Below the pieces are notes generated by a model, which did no database searches, had not been told where the DNA came from, and saw only the letters and a program-made list of their open reading frames with translations. This document shows, in pieces, positions 35,300-49,098 of a DNA stretch of 64,000 nt (positions are counted from its first letter, which is position 1; the number at the start of each line of letters is the position of its first letter). The position numbers and the translations under genes were made by a program. Location of the stretch: the NCBI GenBank assembly GCA_030272155.1, contig CP126197.1, positions 434,001 through 498,000 of the forward strand, in the 5' to 3' direction. The DNA is from Tetradesmus obliquus. Taxonomy: Eukaryota > Chlorophyta > Chlorophyceae > Sphaeropleales > Scenedesmaceae.

Positions 35300-35989
35300 A
35301 TGTTTGGAGAGCAACGGCCTGCGCAAACAGTGGTGAGTGCTGCTCTGTGGGCATTAGGCCAACAGTTGCGGCGGCTGCATGACACGCCTGGGGTGCAGTC
35401 ACCATCACCATCTACAACAGCAGCATTGCGGCATGTGCTGACCGAGCTGCTGACAAAGCATGAACAGCTGCAGCGAGACTTTTACGCGGCAGCTGCAGCA
35501 ACAGCAGCGGACCCAGGCAGCTGGGAGTCGTTGACAGGCAACCTGCAGCGTGCAGGGCAGCTGCTAGGGCCGCAGCTGCTGCAGCAGGCGCAGGCGCTTG
35601 CGGAGGGCGTGTGTGCCGCGCTGCCGCTGCGCCACTGCTGCAACAACCCGCGCTGCCTCAACCTGGGCGGGCTGAGTGAGGCAGCGCTGGTGGCGGGCGC
35701 AGGCAGCAGGTGCAGCGGCTGCAGGGCGTCCTACTACTGCAGCAGGGAGTGCCAGCTGGCGGCGTGGCGGCTGCACAAGCCGGTCTGCAAGCGGCTGCAG
35801 GCAGCGGCAGCAGGTAGTTCAGTCGATGTGAAGGCGTGTTGCGTACCACACCAGCTGCAACAGCATGTGCCTTCATTGCCGTTCATAAACCGTCAGTGCG
35901 CTTCTGCAGACTTCGACAAGCTGCTTCGACAGCACATTTCCTCATTGTTCTGGCTGAGGCATGTCTGGGTTGATGATGTTTTGCCATAG
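35300..35989 (+). CDS. MYND-type zinc-finger protein
   Basis: The frame encodes about 229 residues. Residues about 112-160 hold a MYND zinc finger: a CCNNPRC pair, then [20 protein letters not shown] and RLHKPVC, with the usual CxxC, CxxxC and HxxxC spacing. The N-terminal part is helical and Leu/Ala-rich ([15 protein letters not shown]). This form (CNNPxC-NL-GLSEA-CSGC) is a very common, expanded family in chlorophycean algae, as I recall; MYND fingers bind proteins, often in chromatin contexts. The ATG at 35300 is the first in frame. The true gene may start further upstream, and an alternative end is possible at a GTAGTT donor near 35814. Confidence 0.7.
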   Translation: MFGEQRPAQTVVSAALWALGQQLRRLHDTPGVQSPSPSTTAALRHVLTELLTKHEQLQRDFYAAAAATAADPGSWESLTGNLQRAGQLLGPQLLQQAQALAEGVCAALPLRHCCNNPRCLNLGGLSEAALVAGAGSRCSGCRASYYCSRECQLAAWRLHKPVCKRLQAAAAGSSVDVKACCVPHQLQQHVPSLPFINRQCASADFDKLLRQHISSLFWLRHVWVDDVLP

Positions 35990-36406
35990 GTTGCTCCTGT
36001 GGGGCACTGGCCGTACCTTGTGCAGAGTCTGTTGAAATACAGTAAAGAAAGAATACAGTAATCCGCCAGTCAATGTTACGCAATAGGCTTCACTGCCATG
36101 CACCCCAACCAACAGCAACAGCTGCGAACTCTTCTCACGCCTCGTTCAGCGTGCGTTAGATAACTACACCACTGTACTGCAAATTCCGTGGGCCATGCAT
36201 ATGCATGCATGTGCAAGTACTAACCTTCAAAATCAATATTGTTTGAGGCTCTGGGCTAGCTTCCGGTGCATTGTGCACCACGAGAGTGCTCAAACCCCAC
36301 AGAGCCCTAGCTAGGCCTGCACACAGCCCATGCATCACACCACTTGAGACCTGCCTGATTAAAAGCCTCCAAAGTCTACCTAGCTATTCAACAGCCTGAC
36401 TACAAT
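35990..36406. other. Convergent 3' flanks, no gene recognised
   Basis: This lies between the stops of the MYND gene (plus) and the subtilase (minus). It is AT-richer than the coding regions; no repeats or genes are evident. Confidence 0.4.
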
Positions 36407-39400
36407 CTACTGGCCTAACTGCGTGCGTTCGTCTGCATCTAGCGCGCCAGCCGCCTGGCCCTTGGCACACGGCTGCCGTGCCAGGTACTCAAAGGCTGCC
36501 TCAGCCTGCACCAGCCCGTGCCCAAACTGCACATCCTTGCCCTTGGGCCCCAGGTCCTTGGCCGTCTGCTCAAATGCAGCGCGCACGATGGTGGCGGGGC
36601 AGTTAGGGTACACTGCCCACACGCGCGCGATGGCTCCAGTGACGTGTGGCACTGCCATGCTGGTGCCTGACAGGTACTTGTACGCGCCGACCTGCAGGAC
36701 AACGCAGAGCGGTGAAGAGCAGCTGCGGGTTGGTATGTTGTATCTTGAGAGTGTTTCAGTGACGTGTGGCACTGCCATGCTGGTGCCTGACAGGTACTTG
36801 TACGCGCCGACCTGCAGGACAACGCAGAGCGGTGAAGAGCAGCTGCGGGTTGGTATGTTGTATCTTGAGAGTGTTTCAGTGACGTGTGGCACTGCCATGC
36901 TGGTGCCTGACAGGTACTTGTAGGCGCCAACCTGCAGGAAATAACGCGTGGCAGGCAATGTCGGCAAGTTGATATGAGCGATTGAATTTTTGTGCCTGGT
37001 TGACGTGTAGCACTGCCATGCTGGTGCCTGATATACATTTGTACGCGCCGACCTGCGTGACGGCGCAGCATGATACGGACGAGGCAGCAGTGTAGCTTGC
37101 AGTAGATGTGTGTACTGGTCGGGTGCGTTCTGCAGCTGAAGCTGTGCATAGCCATGCATCATGCTGCAACTCCCTCCACGACACACCGTAACTCCACTGT
37201 GTCCACTGCTGGATAACAGGGGTCAATGCAACAGGAGCCAACGTAACAGAACAGTTGAACCCGTTGAACCCTCCAGATCAAAACGGCACCCCCCAGCACC
37301 CACCTTGGACTCCACCGTGCCGACAAACTGCCGCCGCGCCTTCTTTGCAGCAGCCACCGCAGCCTTCACTTCCTCGTACTGCCTCAAACTCAGCCCAGCA
37401 GCAGGCAGCCGCGCTGTGTTCTTTATGCGGCCCCAACAGCTGCACTTGGCGCTGCTGCAGTCGAATGTGGCAAACACGGGCGAATCCTGGATCCTGCTTG
37501 TCACGTCAGCGCGCGTCACGGCGTCTAACGTCGCAAAAGGCACGCCATAGAAGCCGCTTTGTAAGGGGGGGTTTGCCACCAGCATTGCTTTTGCGCCTTG
37601 CCGCATGCAGAACTCCATTGTGTCACACAAGAACTTGGTGGGCTGGGGGAGTACCCCGCGTTGCACCCCGCGCCCCTGCTGCTGCTGCGGTGGGACACGC
37701 GATGCACTGCTGTTGCCGCCGCCAAGCAGCCGCGACGCCAGCGCACCCACAGTCGCCCTACCACGTGTTGCGGGTGGGTTTGACGGGTTTGGGGTCTGCT
37801 GCTTGTTGATCTGAGGGTCGTACTGCACCATGCAGATGGAATTCTTGGCTTCCGGGCAAGGTGCAGAGCCGGTTCCGCAGTCCGCGATCTTGCCGGTGAC
37901 CTTGCCGGTGCCGCTGCTGCCGAGCTGGCTCGACCGCGGGCCCACGGACTGCACCCGGATCCGCGGCTGCACCGAAGTAAAGCCGGAAGCCATACTGCCC
38001 GGCAGCACGTCGTTTCGTGAGGCCGTCGATAACGTGTGCAGCCCGGGAGCTGCCAGATCCACCGAGGGGTTTTTCTGACTGAACGGAGCCAAATTGTTCG
38101 CGCAGTCGACCGCCGAAACGGCAATGACTTCCGGGTATGAGCCGGGGTAGTTGCCGGGGTTGACGTCGGTGGTGAGCTCGCCGTCAGCCAGCATGGTGGG
38201 CGAGGAGCCGTTGTTGCCGCTGGAGGCCACGAACAAGATGTCGCCGCGCTTGATGGCCTCCCTGCATCACAAAATACATGTGCAGAACTTGATGCAGGGT
38301 ACGCCAGTCAAGGTGTATACATCTGCATTGTACGGCCGTTGTTGCCGCTGGAGGCCACAAACAGGATGTCGCCGCGATTAATGGCCTCCCTGCAATTATA
38401 CAATAAATATAATCACATAAATATAGGCTCAATTCAGGGCACACGGACTAGCTGTACCGCGGTCTTGTTCAGTCAGCGATCGCAGGTCGGCTGCTACATG
38501 TTGTGTGCCAGCCGCCAGCCGTCAGCCGCCGCATCAGGCGCGTGTGTATGCCTGCTGCCGAGCTGCCTCCTACACTGCAACTCGCATGTGTTGTGTCGCA
38601 GCTGCTCGCATATACATACTCGGCTAACACCCCTCAGCATGATCACCGCCTGCTGCTGCTGCTGCTGCCGCTGCCGCCGCTGCTGCTGCTGCTGCTGCTG
38701 GCCTCCACCTGAAGTACATGCGCTCGATGGTCAGCGGCCCGGGCGCCCCCAGGCTCATGGACACCACCATGCGGTACTGCTTCTCAGGGTGCGCCACCTG
38801 CAGCAGCAGCAGCAGTAGTATGTCAATGCAGGCTCATGAACATTTCCATTGCCACTGCTGCTCAAGCCGCGCCACCAGCCCTGACACGGGGTGACTGGGT
38901 GACACCACACCCAACAGTCACCTCATCCACCTACCTGCAGCGCTGCAAGCCTCCCGCACTGCGCGAAGGCCAGGATCACTGAGCTGCCGTACACCAGGCC
39001 CTGGCCCTGGTTGACGTCACCGGAGTCGTTGTACACCCAACAGCTGTCACCAAGTGTCAATGAGTGCAACTGTGCTTTGCTGTTACTACAAGTCACTATT
39101 TGTCACTGCATTGACCACCATCAGCCCACCTGCAAGGCCGCCAGCCTGCCTTCGCACTGCGTGAAGGCCAGGATCACAGTGGACCCATACACCAGGCCCT
39201 GGCCCTGGTTGACGTCCCCGGAGTCGTTGAACACGCGCACAACGTACAGCTCAGCAGGGCCGGGGATGACGCCCACCACGCCCTCGTTGTTCCTTTGAGC
39301 TGCAATGGTGCCTGCGGTGTGGTGACAAAAGGCAGGCAGAGGGCATAGTGGTACAAACTGTGAAGCTGGCTGCGCTGCAATGATGCGTGCAGGAAGGCAG

Positions 39401-41113
39401 TTACAGGCAGGGGGCCATTACAACGGTCAGGATGTAAGATAGACAATGCAGCATGGCGCGTACAGCTCAGCGGGCACTGGGATGACTCCCACCATGCCCT
39501 CGCCGTTGCGCTGCGCAGCGATGGTGCCTGTGGCGCGACAATACCAGCAAGCGGATGAGCCTGCTGGTTGCTGCTGAATCTACTGCTGCTGCTGCTGCTG
39601 TCGCGCGGCAGCCTGCTGCCACCAAACTGTGGCACAATACCAGGTTTGCAAGCTGAAGTGCCTGCTGGTCACTGCTGCTGCTGCGGCTGCAGCACTGCAT
39701 GCCGCTCACTAAGCAGCTGCCGGCCCGTGCACGCACCTGCCACGTGTGCGCCATGGCCCGCCAGGTCCTGCTGCTGCTGCTGCTGCTACTGCTGCTGTGC
39801 AGCACTGCGCCACAAAGCTCACTCTGACGCACCCCTGCGCTGGGTGCAGTGCTGATCTCAATGCGCAAGATTCCTCCACACACCTGCCACGTGTGTGCCG
39901 TGCCCCACCAGGTCCTGATCCCACTTGAAGGGGCAGCCGGCTGGCGCAAAACTGTCCTCAAACTTGCAGCCATCCAGCGTGTCACCGCGCAGGTCGGGAT
40001 GGCCTGCATCCATGCCTGCAGCACACAACATCAAAAGGTAAGCAGCAGCAGCTTGCTGTAAGGAAGCTGGAAGTCGTTGCCTCGGGCGATGCATCAACCC
40101 CAAGACTGGCTGAATGCTGGAAGGTCAAGCCTAGAAAAGGAGCGCTTGCTTGGCCACAGAGTGATGCTTGCGCATGCATTTGTGTGGGTTGCTGCTGCTG
40201 CTGCTGCTGCTGTGTGCATGGTGTTTGCTAAAGCCACAGGCTCAGCCAGGGGTGTCTTGACGCTTTTCAGAGGCTGCTCAAATGCACAGCTACAGGTGGC
40301 TCTTCCGGCATGCCGCTGCTGGAACCACGACACACTCAGAGCAGCTGCATGTCCGGGGTCAGCTGCTGGAGCTGGAGCTTGAGTTGCTGCTGCTGCTGCT
40401 GCTGTCAGCTCACCGGAGTCGATGATGCAGATGAGCATGCCCTTGTCATCTGTGCGGTTGGTCAGCTTGCTGCTGGTGGCCTGAATCTGTGCAATGCCGT
40501 ACGGCTGCAGGCAGGAGGGCAACGCAAAGCAGACACTTGTCAGCTGGTGCGACTGACAGGTTTCAGATGCTTGGTGTACGCTGCTACTGCTGCTGCTGCT
40601 CTGCTGAGCAGGGCATGCCACGGGGGACACAAAACAGGTGACACCACCCAAAGCAGCCAAAGCACTGCTCACCTGATACTCCGGCACTGGACTGTCTGAC
40701 AGCGGTATGCTCCTATCCTTGCATTCTGCTTGCTGCTGCTGCTGCTGCTGCTGTGCTGCTGCCTTGGCGCCACCTGGCCCCTGCTGCTGCTCAGCAGTAG
40801 GCAGGTGCATGTAGCGCGGCAGGTCCTGCTCTGCATACTGCACGCCTGGCCAGCTGCGGGCCCTTTCTAGCAGCTTTTCTACTTTAGCTGACTGTAGCTG
40901 AGTTTTGCCCTGACTCCTGAGCACCGTTAAGCCGGGTGTTTGTGCTACCGGCAGTAGTTTGAGTCTGCTGGCCTGCTGGACCACCGCAGCTGCGGCATCT
41001 GGATTGTGTTTAACAATGATACGTTGGCAGTGAGTTTGGGGGTATACGATCGCTAAAAGCAGCATTGTCACCGCGAAGCAGTGTTGGCCTTTGCTTCGAC
41101 TGCAAGTCCTCAT
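36407..41113 (-). CDS. Secreted subtilisin-like serine protease (subtilase, S8)
   Basis: Seven exons in phase: 41113-40673, 40504-40414, 40015-39884, 39311-39130, 38797-38709, 38261-37304 and 36691-36407, giving about 725 residues. Residues 1-30 are a signal peptide. The following segment, including RSWPGVQYAEQDL, resembles an inhibitor I9 propeptide. The catalytic set is complete and in order: Asp 176 in ICIIDSGMDAGHPDL, His 216 in GHGTHVAG, oxyanion Asn 328 in ASSGNNG, and Ser 642 in GTSMAVPHVTGAIA. A large insert between Asn and Ser carries Cys-rich, PA-like sequence (AMLVANPPLQSGFYGVPFAT). It should act extracellularly or in the secretory pathway after propeptide removal. Partial copies of four of its exons lie in the introns. 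All splice phases agree, so the model is strong. Confidence 0.93.
36640..37055 (-). repeat. Tandem exon echoes of the catalytic-Ser exon, including a perfect 120-bp repeat
   Basis: The 5' part of exon 36691-36407 (GAYKYLSGTSMAVPHVT) with its CTGCAG acceptor recurs upstream at about 36760-36811, 36880-36931 and 37003-37055. Two consecutive 120-base units, from 36640 and from 36760, read as identical by eye. The third and fourth copies have diverged. Confidence 0.92.
38330..39770 (-). repeat. Exon echoes around subtilase exons 3, 4 and 6
   Basis: An upstream copy of the exon 6 start lies at about 38330-38396 (its acceptor intact). A downstream copy of the exon 4 end with a GTAGGT donor lies at about 38939-39040, and an upstream copy of the exon 4 start at about 39465-39535. 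A downstream copy of the exon 3 end (GHGAHVAG then GTGCGT) lies at about 39720-39770. Real exons lie between these copies. Confidence 0.85.
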
Positions 41114-42499
41114 GGCTGCTTATACAAATCTAGAGTGCTGCAACAATCCAGTTTGACTCTTGTGAAGCTGTTCTCGTTTTTTGGGTGATGCTGTGCTTGG
41201 AAAGGAAGCCCGCAGGGAATGTCACCCCCACCACGACATGCCGTTGTCAAACAAAAATAGCCGTCAGCACGGACCGCACGCAAGTACAACTACAACTAAA
41301 CACAAATGAGATGTTGCAGTGATATTCTGCAGGAGGGCACGGCATATGTGTCACAAGGAAGGCCACCCGCGCGCTGCATGAACCTGCCTACGAAGCTGCG
41401 GTCAAGTTTGGCAGCAAATCTGTTACCGATACTCCTACACCGGTTTAGTGATACTTGCCGGTAGCAATAGTTCTGTGCTAGCGATCATGGTCTTTGAGCT
41501 ATGCCAAAGCTGGGAAGTTCTGCACAGCATGCACACTGCGCATGATGCCCCTTGGTGCCTGCAGTGCTGCTGGCTGCTGCCAGAAGTGGCATCCACGCTG
41601 CATCAAGCTAGTGTGTAGGAGACAAGTGTCACGGTTTTCAAGGTTGACCTGCACAGCCCTGCAACAACCTGCACATGGCATTGATTACCTCCCTCAACAT
41701 GAGTACAGAGCACAAGCCGCTGGCAGCAGGAATTGCGCAGCAGCAAGTCCAAGCCTCCCGCTGATGCCTACAGCACTGCGAATCGCGCACACCATTTGTT
41801 GGCATCAGACAGCCGCAGCCACAGCGTGGTAGTCAGCTGCACAACTCCGTGCTATGTAAAATTTATGCGGGTGTGCTTTGTGCTGCTCGACCAACACCAG
41901 CAGCAGCCATCACTCAGTATCAGCTGCACCCTGCAGCTGTGACAATGCGACCTGCTGCCCACGTCATTTGACAAAAGAGATTCAACCTTGGCAATCATAA
42001 ATTGTCACGTAATCCGCAACAGTCAAGCAAGCCTCCGCAGCCTCAACACCAGCACGGCACCAGTGCTGCCGCAGCACTGCGGCAGTGCAGCTACTGCAAC
42101 TCTTGATGTGCGATTGCTTCAGCCGTGGCTGCTGCCAGCAGCACCACACTAGAGCAAAATTGCGAGCAGTGCAGCACAGCATTGACCAGGCTGTGATGCA
42201 TCCATCTGCACACACCACAACCAGCTGTACACAGCAGCCACCCTGCCACTGCTGCCCGTCAAACTCAGTCAAACCCAGTCTGCAGTCAGACGCACAAACC
42301 GCCACCGCTGCGTTGAGTCAGCTGCAGCTGCTGCAGCATGGTCAGTGCAGCGCGCATGCTGTGGTCAGAGCTGATCAGACCAGAGGCCAGTTTACCTGCT
42401 GCACCCCTGCTATTAGTGGTAGCTGCTAATGCTGCAGACTGTGGAAACTGCACATCAGCCCCAAGCTCGGTCAACCCTGGTCAAACCTGGTCAAACAGC
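41114..42499. other. Intergenic region, no gene recognised
   Basis: Upstream of the subtilase start and downstream of the Toc159 stop, both on the minus strand. Open frames are short and splice partners are absent. Confidence 0.4.
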
Positions 42500-43439
42500 C
42501 TACCCCCTTCCGCCCATGAGCTGCTGCAGGCCGCCCGACTGCATCAGCTGCTGCAGCATGGCCTGTGCATCAGGCCCGCTCATGCCCTGCAGCATACCAG
42601 CCAGGTCAGCGCCACCCGGCATCATGCCGCCCTCCTCCTCCTCCTCCTCCTCGATCTCAATCTCCTCCTCGGCGCCCTTGCGGGAGCGCAGCCGCCTGCA
42701 GGACGAGCAGCATCAGCAGCAGCAAGGGCGTTTTAAAGGAGAGCGCTGCATGTCACCATCAGCATGATGTCCAGCCTGGCGCACACTGCTGACTGTGTAG
42801 GCCAACGGGAGCTGCTGCAGCAAGCTGTCCCAGCTGCACAAACAGCTCAACAAACATTGCATGCACAGAGCTCTGTACGCCTGGACCACATTGCTCATTG
42901 TGTTGTTGACGCACACAATGTATGTATCTTTGTGATGTCATCACGCACACGCACTCAGCCGCGCACCTGATCCAGTCCTTAGCGTAGTTCACGAAGGGCA
43001 GCAGCAGCAGCCAGCTCAGCTTCCAGTCGCGCGCAGAGAACACGTTCATGTCCACGTGCATGATCTCGCCGCCTGCAGCAGCAAAGAAACACAAAACAAG
43101 TGCGAGTATGATGGAAAGGTCCAGCAGCAGAACACGTTCATGTCCTCGTGCATGATCTTGCCACCTGCAGCAGCACATCAAACAAACAAACGAACACACA
43201 GCATGCGATTACATGGCTCGAGGTCCAGGAGCAAGACGCGTTCATGTCCATGCATGTGACCATAACACAGTTTGTAAAGCACCTGACACCCAGTCCACCT
43301 CCACGCCCGCGGGGTAGCCGCCAGGCAGGTCAAAGTCGTAGGCCAGTGCAGTGGCCCAGCCGCCGATGGTGGATGACTCATCCTTGGTGCGCTCCTGGTA
43401 CCAGTCAAAGTTCATGGCCAGGCCCTGAAGGTTGAGTCG

Positions 43440-43474
<35 letters not shown>

Positions 43475-43788
43475 GCAGCAGCAGCAGCAGCGGCAGTGTA
43501 AGGCAGGGTTGAAAAAACCCCATTCAGCAAGGCGTGCAATGTTCACCATGATGCAGCAGTTGGGGAGTCACAAGGGTTGAAAAGCCTGCAGAGGCAAAGC
43601 GGCAGGCTCTGCACACAACGTGCGCTAACTGGCTAGCAGCATGCCAGACATGCCAGGTGCATGGAAACAGCATTGAACCAGCAATGAATTTCAGCTACCA
43701 AGCCTGCTCACCGGGATGTAGTCGTACAGCACGAAGGCGCGTGCCCCCCAGCCCTCATCGCGCCCCCCCATGGGCGTCTCGCCGCGCA

Positions 43789-43827
<39 letters not shown>

Positions 43828-46800
43828 CAGTTGGCCAGTGATCAGATGACGATGCACATGCATCAAATTAGATGTGAGCTGCTTAGCCGTTCACCTAATG
43901 CTAGCCGTTTACCTAATGCTGACCAAAGCTCGTTCTGCATGTCCTTCCACCCGGCCTTGACCACCAGTGCACAAGCGTCTACCAAGAACCTTCTGGGCAG
44001 CTTCTCCCCTTCTTCCAAACATCATCATACAGCACACACATGACATTAGCCGCTCACCTGCGCCGCCACTGCCTCAACCTTGAATGGTCCAGCGCGCATC
44101 GCCTCCTGCAGCATACCCAGCTCCATCCCCCCGGAAATTACACGACAAAATGCAGCAGCGTGTGCATGGAAAAGCAGAAAAGTCTCACCTGCGCCGCCAC
44201 TGCCTCAACCTTGAAAGGCCCCACCCGCATCGTCTCCTGCAGCCGCACGCCCACGCCCACGGGCCCCTTGCGGATGTGCCCGCCCTCCGCCATGCGCGTC
44301 AGCATCAGCCCGCAGCCCGCGTGGTCGTTGCCGGTGAGCAGCCCGTCCTGTGTAGTGTGTATGCAGCACGCAGCAAGGCAGCAAAGCAGCAGAAATATGC
44401 GTCAGCTGGGTGAGTCGTGGTTGCTTTGCAGAGCACAACCTGCAGCGCTTTCCACCTGCACTTGTTGAAATGCACATTGAGCAGCAGCGTCGAGCATGAG
44501 CAGCACTCTGTGCCATGCTGCTGCTAGTTCTGCCTGCCCAGTTCCAAACCTTACAGATGTTAGACCTCCTGCGTGTCAGCAGCATGCAGTGCCCAGCAAC
44601 AGCAGCGGCACGCATTGCGAACTGACGGCAGCAGCCCCCACACCCCCGGTCACCTTGAAGGTGTTGACCTCCAGCGTGTACAGAATGTCCTTCACATTGG
44701 GACGCAGCAGCTCCAGCGCGCCACCAACCTGCAGAAAAGCGAAAGTTGTTTGCAGGTTTTGTTCAAGTGTCTACAATAGGCAGTGCAATGTAGGACAGCA
44801 GCAGACCCTGCTCCAGAAATGCTTGCAGCAACTCGCAAACGACACATGCCCGCATGCATCTGACTGCCTGCTGGCAAGCCAAGCTTGTTATTGCAAAAGC
44901 AATCTCACACAATTATTCAGTGTTACATATATATAATGACATTGCATTTGACATCAGACATTGTTTACAATGTGCGTGACGCGGCGGCTGCTGAATGGCA
45001 CCACGCTGTGAATGACGCTGGCGTTGGCCTCACACCATGCAGGCAATATGTTTTTTGTAGCATGCTATCATTACATGTGTCATCGTGCAATCCCACCTGG
45101 GTGACGTGGCGGCTGCCGAATGGCGCCACACTGTGCACGATGCTGGCGTTGGCCTCAGCCTGCAGGCAGGTGGTAGTCTTGTCCTTCTCAATGGTGGCGG
45201 TCACGTCCAGGGGCACACCACCCCAGCCGTCCCTGTTGAAGGGCTGGGCGCTGTACTCGGCAACGAAGCCTGCAGCAGCACAAAATGGGCAAGATGAGGC
45301 GTGCATTAAGTGTTGGGGCTTTGTGGTGAGGTACAACACGGAGTTGGGGGTGGTGGTGAGGTGAGACAACAATTTTGGTGTTTAGTGGCGACATAGGCAA
45401 GGATTCAGGGTTGGTGGTCTTGTCCTTCTCAATGGTGGCAGTCACGTCCAGGGGCACGCCGCCCCAGCCGTCCCTGTTGAAGGGCTGGGCGCTGTACTCC
45501 GCCACAAAGCCTGCAGCACGGTGCATGTTGGGTACAGTCGTTTAGGGATTTGTCAAGAGGTTTGATAGAGGGTTGAGGTCGTGGTGACGCCTGACAAGGG
45601 TACATGCACTCAAGGACAGCCACCAAAGCCGGGATTTTGCAACTGGATTTCTTGGCACCAACTCAGATACGTGGCAGCTGCTTCTACCATAACCGTGATT
45701 CAAATCTTATCCACCCGTGATGGCATCTTTGTGCTCGAAGCCGTAGTAACCCGGTGTGGGTATGATGCTTATGGGGCTGTCAGCAAAAAAAACCCAAATC
45801 CCCTAAAACCCTTGACCTCAACCCCAGTGCTGAACCCTCACCCGTGATGGCGTCCTCGTGCTCGAAGCCGTAGTAATCCAGTGTGGGCATGATGCTCACG
45901 GGGCTGTCAGCCACCACGTACTGGTAGCGGTGGTCAGTGTTGTCCTCAGGGTCAAAGCTGGGGCCCAGGTCCAGCCCCTCTGCCACGTAGCCCTGCAGCA
46001 CAGAATAACAGAATAACATGTTAGTTAATAAGATGTTATCATGCTGTATGTTGCCATCCTCAGGGTCAAAGCTGGGGCCCATCTTCAGCCCCCCTGCCAC
46101 ATAGCCCTGCAGCACAAATTCAACTATAATGGTTACGAAGTGGCATGTTTTCATTCACAGTGCAAAGCACCGTCATCAGCATCAAACGCTGGGGCTGAGG
46201 CCCAGCCCTTCTTCCACGTAGCCGTGCAGCAAATGTGGGAGTAACACAATTTGAAAAAGATTGCCGTTATCATAGTAGCATGCTGTCATTGAAGGTGCAA
46301 GCGGGAATCCTCCGGGTCATAAGCTGGCCCAGGTCTGTCCCCGCAGCGACGCCTTTGTCCCAGACGCCACCTCAACAATCCTTCTGCTTTTACCTTTCAC
46401 CAGCAATCCTTGTGCTTTAACCGTAGCAATACCCACAAAACCTTCGTGCTAAGCCCCAAACCCTCATAAGTGCTCAAAACCGCACCTCGTAACCGTATGC
46501 CGCCAGTGTCTCGATCTCCTCATTGTCGTAGGCCTCCCTGTAGGCCTTCTTGGCCTTGTCCAGCCGCCGCAGCCAGGCGCCGTACTCCTTCTGCGCGCGA
46601 GGGTCGCCCTGCTTGGCCATTGCCAGCATCAGCTTGTAGTAGCTGCGGCAGGTGCGGCAAACAGTTGAACCAATTTGATGCAGCAGGTGAAAGCCTGGAA
46701 AACAGGGAAGGCGGACAGGTGAAACAGAGCATGCGCCGCCCTGCTGGGCCAAGGCCAGCATCAGCTTGTGGTAGCTGCAGGTGGCATAGACAGGACAAAA

Positions 46801-49067
46801 ATAGAAACAAGTAAAACAGGGAAGATTGACAGGTGACTACAACTGCTGCATTGCCCTGCTTTGCCAAGGCCAGCATCAACTTGTAGTAGCTGCGGCAAAA
46901 CAGGTGGAAACCATGCCGTTCGCACACCTGGATTGTACAGTTGTACGTTTCACGGGAATAACATGTTACATAACAGTGCTCGCGTGTGCCTGAACTCCTC
47001 GGCCTCATCATCGTCTGTCTCTTCGCCAAAGGGATCCTCCGGCACCGCCCATGCATCCGGCTTGGTCACTCCCTCCACCAGCCAACATCAGGCGACATAA
47101 CACAAACATAACATGTTACATAACAACTCACATGTGCCTGAACTCCTCGGCCTCCTCGTTGTCTGTCTCTGCGCCAAAAGGATCCTCCGGCACCGCCCAC
47201 GCATCAGGCTTAGTTACACCCCCAACAAGCCAACATCAGACGATTTAACACACAAATAACATGTCACATAACAACTCACATGTGCCTGAACTCCTCCGCC
47301 TCCTCGTCATCTGTCTCTGCGCCAAACGGATCCTCAGGCACCGCCCACGCGTCCGGCTTGGTCACTCCTTCTACCAGCTGCTCCACAAAGTAGCTGGTGG
47401 GCGGCAGCCGGCTGCGCATCATCTGCTTGAACATGTCCTGCGGGCGTTTTATAACATGTTACATAGGCAGTGGCAAAGCATTGTGAGTGAGTGGCAGGGC
47501 AGCGGGGCGAGGTGGTGGGCGCAACGCCTTGCCAGCAGCTGGGGCTGAGCTGCCGGCCATGCATTCCTTGCTGCACACATGCTCATGCAGCCTTTCCCCA
47601 GCATCAACTGGCACATGACGTGTGCAGCACACTGCAGAACAGAAGATGGTCCTTCTGCAACACTGCGGCTCTCCCCGCGCACCTGCTGCTTGGCGCCGCC
47701 CGCCGCCTTGCCCTTGGCTGCCTTCTTCTGCAGCAGCTCCTGCGCGCTCTCGTAGGCGTGCAGCCCCAGCAGCATCACCAGCAGGTTCTGGCGCCACGGC
47801 ACAGCGCTCAGGCTGAGCATGCCCACCTGGTGAATTGAAACAGTGAGAAAACACAGTGCTTTAGTGGGATCTACCGATACATATACAGAGAAGTAGCATT
47901 TGTGTGTTGATGCAGCATCACCAGCAGCTTCTGGCGCCACTGCACAGCGCTCAGGCTGAGCATGGCCACCTGGCGGAAACATCAAGATGACAAGGACGTT
48001 AAAAAACTGAAGTGGGGTTTGACTGGCGAGCGCTATGCTGAGGCAAAGCTCTGCAGGGGCTCCTGTTGCTGGTTGGTCTTGAGGGATCGCACCATCACAC
48101 CAATCAGATGTTGTTCAGGACAGTTGAGGACATTTCTACCACCAAGCCAGCTGCGCATGCCCACCTGGTCGAAGATGAGCGGCTGGCCAGAGGCGCTGCG
48201 TGGGCACTGCAGCAGCAAGCAGCAGCAATGGCAACAGAAGAAATGGCAGGTCAGTGTACACGGTTTACATGATGTGATTAGCTAGCTCAGCTCTGCATGA
48301 CGGCCACCACAGATGCCACCAGAGGCTAATTCTTACCAAACAACAAAGACAGAAAGCAAACTCAGGTCAGCATTCATGGGGGTGCGCAGTTGCACTCCCC
48401 ACGCCTGCGCCCGACCTTCAACCCTCTTGCCCGACCATGTGATTGCTGCTGGGCTCAACCCAGACCAGCCACTCATGTCGGGGTGCAGATCCACCATGTG
48501 CAAGGGCGTGGCAACTGCACTCATTGACGATGCTGAACCCGCATGTAACGCACCCTAAACCTTGAACCACTGTTACATAACAACACTCATGTCGGGGTGC
48601 AGGTCCACCAGGTGGAAGAACGTGCGCAGCTGCACTCCCTAACATATCGACTCCTTCAAAACCCACACTATTCAACCCACTGTTACATAACAACACTCAC
48701 GTCTGGGTGCAGGTACACCAGGTGGAAGGGCGTGCGCAACTGCACTCCCAGAAACATACTGACCCGGTAAAACCCCAGATTTTCAAACCACTGTTACATC
48801 ACAACACTCACGTCTGGGTGCAGGTACACCAGGTGGAAGGGCGTGCGCAGCTGCACTCCCGAAAACATACTGACCCGGTCAAACCCCAGATTTTCACCAA
48901 CCACTGTCACATAACATCACTCACGTCTGGGTGCAGGTCCACCAGGTGGAAGGGTGTGCGCAACTGCATCTCGCCCGCAGCTTGGCGCAGGATGTTCTGC
49001 AGGATGTTGCGCCGCTGCTTGCTGACAGCAGCATACTCCTTGCCCAGCTTCTCGCGCGCTGCGGGGT

Positions 49068-49098
<31 letters not shown>

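Noticed and set aside
35019-35336. Upstream frame as the first exon of the MYND gene
   Set aside because: None of the acceptors I tested joins it in phase to the MYND exon.
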